DNA of 64,000 nucleotides from Casuarius casuarius. Taxonomy: Eukaryota > Chordata > Aves > Casuariiformes > Casuariidae. A program made the position numbers and the translations under genes. This document shows positions 55,801 to 64,000 of the stretch, in pieces. The notes below the pieces were generated by a model. That model ran no database searches and had not been told where the DNA came from. It was given only the letters and a program-made list of their open reading frames with translations. The first letter of the stretch is position 1. The number at the start of each line of letters is the position of its first letter. The stretch spans positions 9,618,139 through 9,682,138 of the forward strand of contig PTFA01000010.1 in assembly GCA_003342895.1 (NCBI GenBank), given 5' to 3'.

Positions 55801-58800
55801 TAGGTAGGGCAAAACCGAGGTCTTGACTCCTCTTTCTCCACACCAGCATAAATCTTGAGTAATTCCTTGACTATAATAAAATAAGACTAATTTTACCCCA
55901 GTGTAAATGAGAGAAGATGCCAAATTCTTGATGTTTATATACAGAAATTTGTAAACTTCCCTTTTCACAACACATATCTTACTCTCTCTTTGAAGAAAGT
56001 ATTTCTTCTCTTCATTCACTACCATCATTCTAATTTTTCAGGTTAGTGCATGAGTACAGACAGGCTAGTATTCTGATTTGTAAAAACTTAGCATCCTGCT
56101 TTCAAAAAGAAATAGCCTTGAAATGTGCTACTGTGAAGCTATTGACCTGACTAGGAGTTAAATGCCTTCAGACCTTGTAAAACTATGCCTGTGTGCCTCT
56201 CTCATGAGATTCTTAGGGGAGCAGGAAGAAATCAGCCCCATGGTGTTCTTGAGATCTGAGTTAAAAATCACTAAGTCCGGATGTGGCTACAGTAGATGGT
56301 AGATGGTAGTGGATGGTACAGTAGATTGGGTCTCTTGTAGTACATTACAGATGTTTGCACAGGCTTGACTGCCATTCAGAGAAACAGGAGATCAGGTCTC
56401 TGTACATGTCGGGAAAGGAAAGAGCATGTTTCTGCCCCATATTTTGCTAGCTTGATAAACTCAGATTTAAATTTATAACCATGCTTTCAAGCACTGTCAT
56501 TGCTTCTCTTTAGATTATTTCAATTTCTGGCATATAGGTGGACTGGGCTTGGGCACAGCAGTCTTAATTATTTTTCTTTTTCGAAACAGCTAAGTCACAG
56601 AACATTGTGCAGTTCTCTTCTTGGCAAATGCTTTTCCCCACACTGCCAGAACATTGTTGAGCTCTTCTCACTTTCTCTTGGCATGGTTGCAAATAGCAAC
56701 CATTTACTTTATAGATTACAGATCACGTTTATCACTGGAAGGTTTAATAATTCTATAGAAAGCCTCATGAGCCATATACTCCTCCTTGCTGCTTGTCTCT
56801 GAACACTTTCTGTGTTACTTCATGGCCCTTTATCAAAACAATAGACAGTTTAGCACAGCTCAAATGGGGGACTATTTTTCGTGCCTGCTTTGGCCTCTTG
56901 GGAGCTCTGTATTAGCTATACATTGTGCCCATCTCTACAAATAAGGCAGGATTGAGAAGAAGATGGCTCATCAGAATACTCTCCTTTCCTTGTCTTGTTC
57001 CATGCTGTTAGGATGTGTTCAGTGATGTTTGCTTTGCTGGCAAATGCAAGGTATGTCCCTTCCCAAATAGGAAGAAACCTGAGAGTGAACTGAATCTCCC
57101 TGTGGCCTGGGCTGCTCCTAAGACATTGTTGCCATATGCTGACTAATACAGGAGGCTTGAAGCAAAGCTATAGGCCATCACGTTATTTCTATTTTTTAAT
57201 CAAATACTTCCTCGCTCACTTCATACATGGACCATATTCAAAGAACAATAAATGTGAAAATAAAGCAAAATTATCTCTGGAATGCATGTGCCAGGTTATA
57301 GAATAGTCCCACACTGTCAGAATTATATTTGCAGAAGAAATATTTTAATTTATCATTTTGTAAACTGTATTATATCAAATTTCCTTATATTCTGTACAAA
57401 TGCAGTAATCCTTTTTCCCCAGAAACTTACAAACTATGCTGTGATGTGAATGTCTGTAAAGTTACTAAACCGATATATGCTGTTTAAAGACTAGTTACTG
57501 CAAATAGTATTTCTATTCTGACTTATGGAAGTTGTTCCTGAAATAAGAGCAAATAGCCTACCTAATTAAATTAATGTCATCTGAGTCATTGTGCCAGGGA
57601 TCCACTTGTCTTCTTTGATACTTCACACAGTCTGTTGCCATTGACCACCTTGAAAATGGAAGGTGTAGGAGATGTACTTCTTTCACAGAAGAATCCTGAT
57701 TTTCCCCTCACTTTTATATTAGTTCTCCTAGCTACAGCCCTGGAATGACAGCAGTGTCATTCCTGAAGTCCTCTCCGTCCTTCTGCTTTCTGTCCAGCAT
57801 CTTCCATCTCATTCTTTGGCTTGTGAGACGTTTCTCACTGTGTTGCTTTTTATCCAAATTTAATTTCATTTTAATGATTTTTTTTTTTTGTGAGTTATTG
57901 AGCACTCTGAAGCTTTTGGTGTTCTGCAACATTTATAATCACTCCCAACAGCACTTTGGAATGGTCAGTGAGTGTCATCTATGTTTAGTTTACTTCTTGC
58001 AGTGTGATTCATGAAGATGTTGGGCTGAGCACTAACACATATTTATCAACATGTACAATGAACTGTTCCTCAGAGTAGAAGCTGCTTTTGCAAACTTGCT
58101 ATACAGACACTGTTAATTTGTCAAAAATATTTATTCCTTCTGAAAAGCTAGTGCAAAGTATGCCAGTAAACCTTCCTGCCTTCCTGCTCTAACAGAAATT
58201 CAACATTATTAGTCTGTAAAGACATTAGAGAGTGTAGTCAGTATGTTCACACAGATCTCATTCAGAGATCTCATTTCTATGCTTTTCATTGAATCTAGGA
58301 GGACTACAGAGAAACAGAATGATGGCTTATTTAAGTAGTTTCTTAAAGCACTGAATCCTTACCAACATTTTCTGCTAAAAAAATCAGGCAAACTCCTGTT
58401 CCTTTTGGTGGAAATCTATGAGGGATATTTCACTAAAGACGTAAAAGTTGTAGTCTTGCTAGAGAAAATCTTGAGTATATATCATAAAGTAATGATGTAG
58501 GGCTGTCTTTAACATCTCAGATTAGAAAGTCTCAACCTGTCCTACTCGCTTCCTTCATTTGGTGGTATGGACTTCAAGATATTCAAGGCTGTCATCCAGG
58601 TTTTTGACAATTACTATTTTTATTTGCAGGGATTGTTAAGAAGCCATAAAATATGTTTGAAAATGACACTCCTGATAGATGTCTTTTTTTCTTCTTTTTT
58701 GGAAAGTGTTTGAAAATGACACCCCTGATAGATGTCTTTTTTTCTTCTTTTTCAGAAAGTATTTCGGAGAAAAGATAGGACTTTATTTTGCATGGCTGGG

Positions 58801-61779
58801 TTTATATACAGAATTCCTCATTCCATCTTCAGTAGTTGGGGTTATTGTATTTCTTTATGGTTGTATAACCATTGAGAGTGACATTCCTAGGTAAGCTTCT
58901 CTGTGATCAATATTTTGTTATATGAAAATTATAACACTGTGCTTTTTGGACGTAATCCTTAGTGAGAATAATTGCTTCTAAAATGTCTGGAAAACACTGA
59001 TATAGGATTAATGCCTGTAAGCACTCTGTAAACATTTGAAATACACATTTACTGAGTAGGTAAGACATTTGAATGACATGTTTATTTGGCTGTTCAGTAT
59101 TGCAGCTTCTGAAACAAAAGCATTCAGTAAATCTACTGAATTTTTGCAAAAGGTTTGAGTCAATGAATAAGATTACTTGTGTGTTCTTTTTTACACCATT
59201 CAATTGCTTTTTATGGATGTGCATATCTCCACACTCATCCAGAAAGACAAACTTGGTTCAGAACTCACTGAAGTTAATGCAAATTCACTGTCAAGTACCT
59301 CTTGAATACTTCGTTCATCTGAGTAAAATCAGGCTATTTGTGCAAGCAGGATGAACAATATTTAGCAGATTAAGTGTATTTGGTATACATGGTATTCATC
59401 TTCTTGCCAATTATAAAAAAAAAAATAGGTTTTGTGCTGTGTCCCCTCACGATGATATTTAACAAAATATCAGGAGGGCATTTAACAAAAACTTCAGGTC
59501 AATCTGACACACTAATATTAATGTCTATCTCTCAGTGAAAAAGGACACTTTCTTCATATCGTCTGGAGCTGCCTTCGGGTAGGGACAGGACACTGGGCTG
59601 GCAGAACTGCTAGTCACATTCGTCATGGCAGTTCCTGTATTCTCTCGATAAATTGGCAAATTTTAAAGCAGGTCACTCAGCAGTAAGACATTATTGCTGA
59701 CAGATCAGTGATGAATGATAACATCTCTGAGTTAGAGTTTGTTTTCTTAGCCTGTTCTGAATGAATCATGATTGGCTGTGCTTGTCTGTGGGAAAGCTTG
59801 TGCTAACATTTAAGCTGAAGTGAGATTTATGGCAAAGATGTCTCTGCAGCACCCTCTGCTGCCGCTTGAAATAGAAGAGAGCATTACGTTAACTATATAA
59901 TAGCTGAAAATAGCTGTACGCCATTCAAACAATATAATATTAAGATATATTGATACTACCATTTGAAAGGCGCTTTTTCATTTGAAGTCATAGAAAAAGA
60001 ATATCATTTAATGATATTCAGTGTAGGAACAACCACAGTCACAATATACCACCTATCAATGAAGCAACGTTGCAAGTCTATGCTTAGGAGACAATCCTGG
60101 CAAGCAGCACTTGAGCTCTGCACAGATCAGTTGATCTGGGTGAGACTGTGTAGGTATGAACGTCTTCACCATACGGACATTATGACAATACTGAAGGTAT
60201 ACTCAGCAGTATCAAGTGGGGCTTGTTCAGGAGATAATGATAGCAATTTTAAAAAATTTTGATAGACTGAGTAAATGCATAGCAAATAAGAAGAGGAATT
60301 AAAATAACAACTTTAAAGAATTTTTTAAAAAATCTGTAAGAAAGTCACTTATCTGCTATGTTTTCCAGAGGACAGCTGAACAAATACTGTAAACTGGAAG
60401 AGCGGAAATACAACTTAGCATCTGAATGTATGAGCTATAATTGAAAGCTTTTTAGTCTTTACAAGGTTTACTGCTTTTCTTTCTTTCTTTCTTTCTTTTT
60501 TTTTTTTTGAAAATTGGGTTAGAACTCTCTACTAGAAAGACAAGGAGGCAGTTAGTTAGAAGAGTATCAATATCCTCAAACAGCAGTGGCAGAAAGGCAA
60601 ACTCAAGATTCTTGAAATGTAAAGGGGTTTAATTTTCTGAAATCACTGTGCACACAGCATTTGAATACCTTTAAACCATATCAGTTTGAGTGCCTAAAAT
60701 AACGGCTCACATTTGAGGAACTTAGACAAAACCTTATGGCATAAGGTAGTGCAGACAAGAATTTGTGTAAAAGACCTGTTTTGGGAAAACACCCATTGAT
60801 TATACGAATACTCTGAAAAAATGAAATGCAGAGTAGAGGCAAATCTCAAAGCAAATCATGTGAAATACAATATCCTTGCTAAAAATAACATTCTTGGCTG
60901 GTTAAGTCTTGTAACTTCAGTGTATGCATGCCAGTTTATACCAAAAATCCAACATATCCTGCAAATGGTTTTGCAGATTTGTTCCGTCTGTGATGTAGCA
61001 TAACCAACATGTCTAGGTGCTGATTTTCGGCTTTGTAAGGTGTTATGCAGAACATACAGAAAGACAAACATTCAACATGAAAATGGCCAGTCCTGATACA
61101 CAAAATAGCATGGTGTTTGACATGGATTTTTGTGCCATCATATTAAGAAACGTGTGTTTTGTCAAGGGCAAGCCATATTTTATCCCACAGAATTTCCTTT
61201 ATAGCCACTTCAGAATTCTTTTTCATGCATTTAAATCTGATCTGTATCAAACCATGTAACTGAGCGTAGACATGTCAAATTGCAGTTTGATTGTGTTTTA
61301 ATTATTTTCTTTCAGAGTCATTAACCTCAATTCTTAGCGATTCACTCTTCTATAATACAGCATAGGGATTAGATTTGTTTGCTATATAGCATTGTTTTTT
61401 CTGTTGGTAAGGTGCCTGTAGGTACTTTAATAGTCCAGAACTTGGCAACATAGCCCTTGAAAAGATACACGTCATGGGATTCAGGTTTCCGCAACCACAA
61501 GCCACACACATTACAAAACAGCTTGTAGTAGGTATGAGGTGCTGCTTGATATTACTTCAGCTCACCCACCTTTCCTGCATCATAATTCCTTAAGAACTCA
61601 TGCACTTGCCATTTACAGCAAAGAAATGTGTGACCAACGTAATGCCTTCACCATGTGCCCTCTGTGTGACAAGCTTTGCGACTACTGGAACCTCAGCTCT
61701 GCGTGTGCTACAGCTCGGGCCAGCCACTTATTTGACAACCCTGCGACTGTCTTCTTCTCCATCTTTATGGCTCTCTGGG
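22748..61779 (+). CDS. ANO2: ANO2 (TMEM16B) calcium-activated chloride channel, partial gene, nine internal exons
   Basis: The gene encodes anoctamin-2, a ten-helix dimeric plasma-membrane chloride channel opened by cytosolic calcium, known from olfactory cilia, photoreceptor terminals and some neurons. Nine exons with AG/GT borders join in one open frame of 814 nt. The product carries anoctamin hallmarks in order: [80 protein letters not shown] and [22 protein letters not shown]2 is preferred over its close paralogue ANO1 because [10 protein letters not shown], the IPSSV-type first helix, [11 protein letters not shown] and DYWNLSSAC are the ANO2 forms as I remember them. Start codon, promoter, pore helices and C terminus are outside the window. 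Phases are consistent at every junction, and no in-frame stop suggests a pseudogene. Confidence 0.96.
23656..23733. repeat. poly-T run and assembly gap
   Basis: A T run of about 22 bases, then CCCTT, then 51 N's (23683-23733). The gap sits against the homopolymer, so it is likely a sequencing failure of unknown true size. Confidence 0.95.
25905..25985 (+). repeat. CR1-like LINE 3' end fragment
   Basis: GGGCTAAATAGACCTTTGG followed by CCTGCTCCAGAATAGCC resembles the 3' terminus of CR1 subfamilies in which the consensus reads 'GGGCTAGATGGACCTTTGG...'. Only the last 80 or so bases are recognisable. Confidence 0.55.
26408..26926. mobile_element. inverted-repeat element, possible Tc1/mariner-like MITE
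   Basis: The arms 26408-26449 and 26885-26926 are reverse complements over 42 bases with three mismatches, all transitions, and enclose 435 bp without an ORF. Each arm contains TTGCCAAAACCCCAAAATA (one transition away in the right arm). Within the arms, TA dinucleotides at 26411-26412 and 26922-26923 directly flank TTGCC...GGCAA, which would fit a TA target duplication. No transposase is present. The family is unknown to me; it could also be an old inverted duplication. Confidence 0.6.
29419..29570 (+). CDS. ANO2: ANO2 exon b (probably exon 5)
   Basis: The exon follows TTTACTCAG and ends before the donor GTGAGT. It is 152 nt, starts in phase 0 and leaves two bases (TT) to be completed by the next exon. 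The product runs [18 protein letters not shown], then [10 protein letters not shown] and [21 protein letters not shown] is a signature of the ANO1/ANO2 cytosolic N-terminal domain. The first half ([11 protein letters not shown]) differs more from mammalian ANO2 than the second half, as expected for this variable segment. Confidence 0.95.
29571..30874 (+). other. ANO2: ANO2 intron b-c (1.3 kb)
   Basis: GTGAGT to TTTAG. Unique-looking AT-rich sequence; no repeat or gene identified. Confidence 0.85.
30875..30929 (+). CDS. ANO2: ANO2 exon c (probably exon 6)
   Basis: The acceptor is TTTTTAG and the donor is GTAAGT. The exon is 55 nt: one base completes the split leucine codon, followed by 18 codons reading [28 protein letters not shown] is highly conserved in ANO2. 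The exon ends on a codon boundary. Confidence 0.95.
30930..31919 (+). other. ANO2: ANO2 intron c-d (1.0 kb)
   Basis: GTAAGT to CTTAG. Much of it (about 31060-31440) resembles an antisense ancient CR1-type fragment. Confidence 0.85.
31060..31440 (-). repeat. ancient CR1/L3-like LINE fragment, antisense, part of the reverse transcriptase region
   Basis: The minus strand can be read, with frame breaks, as weak matches to the CR1 polymerase segment around 'CLTSLLE' and 'KNLVKNRKQ', which in intact CR1 precede the catalytic FADD region. Divergence is high and the limits are approximate. It is degraded and cannot be functional. Confidence 0.4.
31920..31968 (+). CDS. ANO2: ANO2 exon d (probably exon 7)
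   Basis: The acceptor is TTCCTTAG and the donor is GTAAGA. The exon is 49 nt (16 codons plus one base) and reads [16 protein letters not shown]. Compared with the ANO1/ANO2 pattern I remember (EILKRT, then a short Cys-containing stretch, then a conserved Met-Gly), it is one residue shorter and lacks the cysteine. The borders are unambiguous, so the difference is a three-base in-frame change and not a misplaced splice site. Confidence 0.93.
31969..35361 (+). other. ANO2: ANO2 intron d-e (3.4 kb)
   Basis: GTAAGA to TTTAG. Contains T-rich tracts near 33.93-33.97 kb and 35.33-35.35 kb. Open frames up to 118 codons near 32.2-32.6 kb have no recognisable product and are read as chance. Confidence 0.8.
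35362..35417 (+). CDS. ANO2: ANO2 exon e (probably exon 8)
   Basis: A long pyrimidine tract with a run of T's precedes the acceptor TTTAG, and the donor is GTATGT. The exon is 56 nt: two bases complete a glycine codon, then 18 codons read [18 protein letters not shown]. The AAYPLHD motif is conserved across ANO1 and ANO2. Confidence 0.95.
35673..35714 (+). CDS. ANO2: ANO2 exon f (probably exon 9), 14-codon exon
   Basis: The acceptor is TTTTCTAG and the donor is GTAAAG. The exon is only 42 nt, begins and ends on codon boundaries, and reads [17 protein letters not shown]1 has a matching 14-residue segment (pattern GxYxGxNxxxNxRK), so the small size looks normal. It is separated from exon e by an intron of only 255 bp. 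Skipping it would keep the frame. Confidence 0.94.
38690..38805. repeat. possible ancient amniote repeat remnant
   Basis: TACACTGGCATCACTCCATT followed by CACTTAAATGGG resembles the 'ACTGGTGTAACTCCATTGACTTCAATGG' type segment that recurs in old sauropsid repeats. Recognition is from memory and the match is short. Confidence 0.3.
39087..39099 (+). promoter_or_regulatory. CTCF-like motif
   Basis: CCACAAGATGGTG fits the CTCF core except for T in place of C at the last core base. Confidence 0.25.
41134..41198 (+). CDS. ANO2: ANO2 exon g (probably exon 10)
   Basis: The acceptor is TTTATTTAG and the donor is GTAACA, a weaker donor than its neighbours. The exon is 65 nt: 21 codons plus two bases (AG) of a split arginine codon, reading [15 protein letters not shown] and then QPIDLIR. 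This is the end of the cytosolic domain just before the first membrane helix. [10 protein letters not shown] is the ANO2-type form. Confidence 0.95.
43657..43675. repeat. poly-A run
   Basis: An uninterrupted run of about 19 A's. Confidence 0.85.
44725..44995 (-). mobile_element. CR1 LINE 3' fragment, antisense to ANO2
   Basis: The + strand shows the reverse complement of the CR1 3' region: an equivalent of 'GGAAGGGACCTCTGAAGGTC', then CTCAAAGCAGGGCTAGCTTG, GATCAGGTTGCTCAGGGCC, GGATGGAGATCCCACAGCC, TCTCTGGGTAGCTGCTCCAG and the 'CTCTTGTC' block. Only the end of ORF2 and the 3' UTR are present, as is usual for 5'-truncated CR1 copies. Confidence 0.85.
46854..46878. repeat. short GC-rich hairpin
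   Basis: CTTTTGGGGC, a four-base loop and GCCCCCAAAAG form a stem of about ten base pairs with one bulged C. Not associated with a T run or any gene I can identify. Confidence 0.6.
48925..49080 (-). repeat. ancient CR1-like LINE 3' fragment, antisense
   Basis: The minus strand reads 'ACTGGATCAGACAGAGCTATGGTCC...', matching the style of old CR1 3' ends ('ACTGGATCAGACCAATGGTCC' on the opposite reading). Short and diverged. Confidence 0.5.
49503..49554. promoter_or_regulatory. pair of opposed CTCF-like motifs
   Basis: CCACTAGATGGTG on the + strand at 49503-49515, and on the - strand GTTAGATGGCACC covering about 49541-49553. Each matches most of the CTCF core consensus. They point toward each other across about 25 bp. 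Confidence 0.3.
51780..53683 (+). mobile_element. CR1 LINE, 5'-truncated, inactive
   Basis: Sense orientation relative to ANO2. Broken frames spell the CR1 ORF2 reverse transcriptase and its C-terminal region: [14 protein letters not shown] near 52.0 kb, [19 protein letters not shown] near 52.55-52.61 kb, [10 protein letters not shown] and [12 protein letters not shown] near 52.75-52.82 kb, then [34 protein letters not shown] and [14 protein letters not shown] to 53.37 kb. The 3' end is CR1-like (GAGGTCCCTTTAACCTC, then GTTATGTGACTCTGTG). It is disrupted by several frameshifts and stops (for example near 52.74, 52.865 and 53.37 kb), and both polymerase motifs carry changes: G in place of D in the first motif and N in place of the first D of the FADD motif. 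The 5' limit is approximate; it may reach 51.65 kb. Confidence 0.95.
54995..55272. repeat. CpG-containing pyrimidine minisatellite, (CTCCT)n/(CTCGC)n
   Basis: About 280 bases almost purely C and T on the + strand. It starts as CTCTC pentamers, passes into a CCTCG block of about seven units near 55016-55050, then alternates TCCTCTCC and TCGCCTCC units, ending in CCTTTCC units. The complementary strand is a G/A-rich tract with regularly spaced GG and GCGAGG words. A long open frame through it (Leu/Ser/Pro-rich) is a by-product of the repeat. Confidence 0.95.
55800..55930. repeat. possible ancient amniote repeat remnant
   Basis: CACACCAGCATAAATCTTGA and TACCCCAGTGTAAATGAGAG resemble the 'ACACCAGTGTAAATGAGAGCAGAATC' type segment found in old sauropsid repeats. 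Assignment from memory. Confidence 0.35.
58655..58760 (+). repeat. ANO2: 53-bp tandem duplication spanning the splice acceptor of ANO2 exon h
   Basis: Copy 1 is 58655-58707 and copy 2 is 58708-58760, directly abutting, with three mismatches in 53. Copy 2 contains the pyrimidine tract, the functional CAG at 58753-58755 and the first five exon bases. In copy 1 the matching triplet is TGG at 58700-58702, so there is no AG to splice to. Confidence 0.95.
58756..58890 (+). CDS. ANO2: ANO2 exon h (probably exon 11), first transmembrane segment
   Basis: The acceptor is TTTTTCAG and the donor is GTAAGC. The exon is 135 nt (one base, 44 codons, two bases). It reads [20 protein letters not shown] and continues into a strongly hydrophobic stretch with [15 protein letters not shown], which is the first transmembrane helix, then ITIESDIPR entering the extracellular loop. 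The acceptor and the first five exon bases are the downstream copy of a 53-bp tandem duplication; the upstream copy has lost its AG. Confidence 0.96.
59849..59864 (-). promoter_or_regulatory. CTCF-like motif
   Basis: GCACCCTCTGCTGCCG on the + strand; its reverse complement, GGCAGCAGAGGGTGC, follows the CTCF pattern of CAGCAGAGGGCGC with one change. Confidence 0.4.
60475..60508. repeat. (TTTC)n microsatellite with poly-T tail
   Basis: Five to six TTTC units followed by about 13 T's. Confidence 0.9.
61619..61779 (+). CDS. ANO2: ANO2 exon i (probably exon 12), extracellular cysteine loop and start of helix 2
   Basis: The acceptor is CATTTACAG and the donor is GTGAGT. The exon is 161 nt (one base completing a serine codon, 53 codons, one base). 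It reads [36 protein letters not shown] and [17 protein letters not shown]. The five cysteines form the extracellular loop cluster that is disulfide-bonded in the family. FFSIFMALW begins the second membrane helix. The continuation of helix 2 is not found in the remaining 2.2 kb. Confidence 0.96.
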
Positions 61780-64000
61780 GTGAGTTTTGCTTTGCATGTT
61801 AACTGTGTCACCTGATCTTTGGACTCTTGACAGAGATGAAAACAGTGATGCACAGCAGTAGAATGTGGTAGCCTTCCATATAATAAAGTGTTATTACATT
61901 GAATGTACTACATATGGGTTTACAAAGTTGCCAAGCCTCAGAGGGCAAGTAAGGGGCTGTCTGTGCTGAGACAGGAAAAAGCAATGTTACAAAGCTTTCC
62001 TTTGTCAGTAGCAAGCCTTGGGACAAATGGAGAGGAGCTGCATTGGTCAGGGAAGAAAAATGTGTCCTTTCTCCCTCTACTGACTTGTTTAATGTCATTT
62101 CTAATCTTCATGTTTTCCTTCATTTTCTATAGACAGGGTAAGTCCCTGTAACACCTTCTGCATTTGGGGCAGGAATGTACTTGGGGCTTCATATGGTGCA
62201 GACAGCTGAGAGGGTTTCATTTAAGCACAGGGTGCACTTCCGTGTGGGACAACTTAGTCATATAATTTTAACAAAATGGGATTCCAAGTACAAGGAGGCT
62301 ATTACTGTTTTAATTATAATGTGTTCTAATGTATTCCATGTAGATGAGATTGGTTTTCCTTAACAGTAAAAATGTCTTGCTTCACTGAGGATCTCAAAAC
62401 ACTTCATAAACACAAATGAATGCATTGTAGTATTTTTGTATTGTTCCTGGCCTCACCTCTGCCCTGAACACTGTGTACTGTGCTTGCACGTCTTCTTGCT
62501 GGTGTTATGCCCTCACTCACTGCAGATCTGGTTTATTGTGAAAGTTAAAGATGTGAATAACCCATGAAAAGAGCCTCTAAAGATTGCTATGTTAAAAAGA
62601 ATTTAATTTCCCTATTCGTTGTTCACACAAGGAAATCTGAATTCATAATGTGAGAATTTGAGCAGATATGTTATCACAGTATAGCCATCCCCCAGCAGTC
62701 AGTGTGTTCTACTCTGTAACTCTATTTAAATTCCACAATTCGTTTTAGAAATGACTGATTGGTAGCTTGATGTTGGGTTTGGATAGCATAGGGTTTGTTA
62801 GGAACTTATGCACAGAAGACATTAAGGAAGTAAGAAGCTTTAATTTGCCAGTTCCTGGAAATCATTCAGCAGAAGTTAGAGAATATGTAATCACTGTGAC
62901 TGAGGGAAATGGCAAAAGATTATGAATTTGCAGACTCTCACAATGACTTGTTCTCCTGCCTCAGGTTGCTGCCAGCTGTAGGGCAGCCTGGCAGATAAGA
63001 TGTCACAGATTACCTGCTGCCATGAAGCATGCCATAGACTGCCTTGCCAGAGTTTCAGTGTATTATTTGGACAATGCATGTGTTTGAAATGCTGAGGGTG
63101 CTTGCTTGGCACCCTGGTGCAGAATGCATAAGTATGGTCTGCCTTTGCCAAAGGGGGATGGCACTATGCTAGAAAAAAAATAAAGAAGAGAAAGGTGTTA
63201 GTCTTACCACTTTGGTACAAAGCAGTGTTATTTGTCACTTATTTCACTGAAATTCTTACCTGCTGCTAAGAGCAGCAATCTTCTGTAAGATGGGCTAGAA
63301 GGGCCAAGTTTCAAATTTAAGTCCTTAGACTACTTATAGGAAGTCCTTTGTCCCTCACTGATCATTAAAATCCACTGTGTGGTAATTTATGACAGCTGTT
63401 TACAATTTTTTTAATGACATTTCATTTACACTTGCATAGGAAAATACTATTTTCCTGACAGAGAGTTCGTACTGTAAACTTGCATCCGTGCAAGTGATCA
63501 TTTCCATGCAGCTTCATCCAAAACAATTATAGTTTAGCATCAGCAATACGATGTGGAAAGCAAAATGTTGGCATAACCCTGCACTAAGATAAAATAGTAG
63601 AGTCTATAGGGGAACAGAAAGAACATAAAGTTCTATGCACACTGTTTTTTAAAAAAAGATGTTTGAGAGTACTAAAATTGTTTCGGAGCTGTAGTCCACT
63701 AAAAAAAAAAAAGTCTCCCACAGATTTGAAAAGTCTGTGCTTGGGACCCTGATAACTGAGCTTCTCAGTGCAATAAAATACACCCACCATATGCAAAGCA
63801 CAAACAAAGTGGAACAGTATCCTATACTAACTCTGTCCAGCTTGCATATTTGGTATTACATTACACCAGATTTTGCTGCCTTATTATGAGGAGACTGTAC
63901 TGGTTATGCCTACAACTCATTCTGTTGAGTGACAGATGTCATTCACACACCTAGCTAGCTTGCCTTATAGTCTCTCGAGTAAATGTTGCCTGAATACTTT
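61780..64000 (+). other. ANO2: start of the next ANO2 intron; no exon seen
   Basis: Begins with GTGAGT. The next exon should open by completing an alanine codon and continue with a Phe-Leu-Glu-rich end of helix 2; no such sequence appears before the window ends. Contains short A runs near 63.17 and 63.70 kb. Confidence 0.8.

Larger units (their letters stand above)
41199..58755 (+). other. ANO2: ANO2 intron g-h (17.6 kb)
   Basis: GTAACA to TTCAG. It is the longest complete intron in the window and interrupts a split arginine codon. It carries CR1 fragments, a long pyrimidine minisatellite and a poly-A run near 43657-43675. The exons on either side are contiguous in known ANO2 proteins, so no missing coding exon is expected within it. 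Confidence 0.85.
58891..61618 (+). other. ANO2: ANO2 intron h-i (2.7 kb)
   Basis: GTAAGC to TACAG. Contains a CTCF-like motif at 59849-59864 and a (TTTC)n/T tract at 60475-60508. An ancient repeat remnant near 59.24-59.34 kb is possible. No other gene seen. Confidence 0.85.

Noticed and set aside
58679..58755. Open frame extending exon h upstream through its acceptor, with a Phe-rich N terminus
   Set aside because: The extension is translated pyrimidine tract from the tandem duplication; the acceptor at 58753-58755 and family alignment fix the exon start at 58756.

Overview
The window reads as vertebrate, most likely avian, intronic DNA. It is AT-leaning with sparse coding sequence and long introns. 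The recognisable repeats are CR1-type LINEs, including a 5'-truncated copy with the typical CR1 3' end, plus older CR1 debris. No bacterial-style gene packing, tRNA, rRNA or CRISPR array is visible. A bird is favoured over another sauropsid because of the CR1 subtype and the low repeat density. This is an inference; no species can be named.

The only gene I can support is ANO2 (TMEM16B, anoctamin-2), the calcium-activated chloride channel, on the + strand. Nine consecutive coding exons lie at 22748-22846, 29419-29570, 30875-30929, 31920-31968, 35362-35417, 35673-35714, 41134-41198, 58756-58890 and 61619-61779. All have AG/GT borders, and the reading frame passes through every junction without a stop: 814 nt, 271 codons plus one base. 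They encode the middle of the cytosolic N-terminal domain, the first transmembrane segment, the cysteine-rich extracellular loop and the start of the second transmembrane segment. By exon size and order they correspond to exons 4-12 of the mammalian gene (numbering inferred). The 5' exons, the rest of the channel (pore and calcium-binding helices) and the 3' end lie outside the window.

Layout: 1-22747 is upstream non-coding sequence, probably intron, with simple repeats and a possible conserved non-coding block near 14.5-14.9 kb. 22.7-41.2 kb holds seven exons; the first intron between them contains a 519-bp inverted-repeat element. 41.2-58.8 kb is a 17.6-kb intron carrying an antisense CR1 3' fragment, a sense-oriented dead CR1 of about 1.9 kb, and a CpG-containing pyrimidine minisatellite. 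58.8-61.8 kb holds the last two exons; 61.8-64 kb is the start of the next intron.

The most unusual feature is a 53-bp tandem duplication (58655-58760) that copies the whole splice-acceptor region of the exon at 58756. The upstream copy differs at only three bases, and two of those sit at the acceptor (TGG in place of CAG), so the duplicate acceptor is silent. Other points worth checking are the mariner-like inverted-repeat element, several CTCF-like motifs including an opposed pair 40 bp apart, a one-residue loss in the exon at 31920, and the two exons (99 and 42 nt) that can be skipped in frame.
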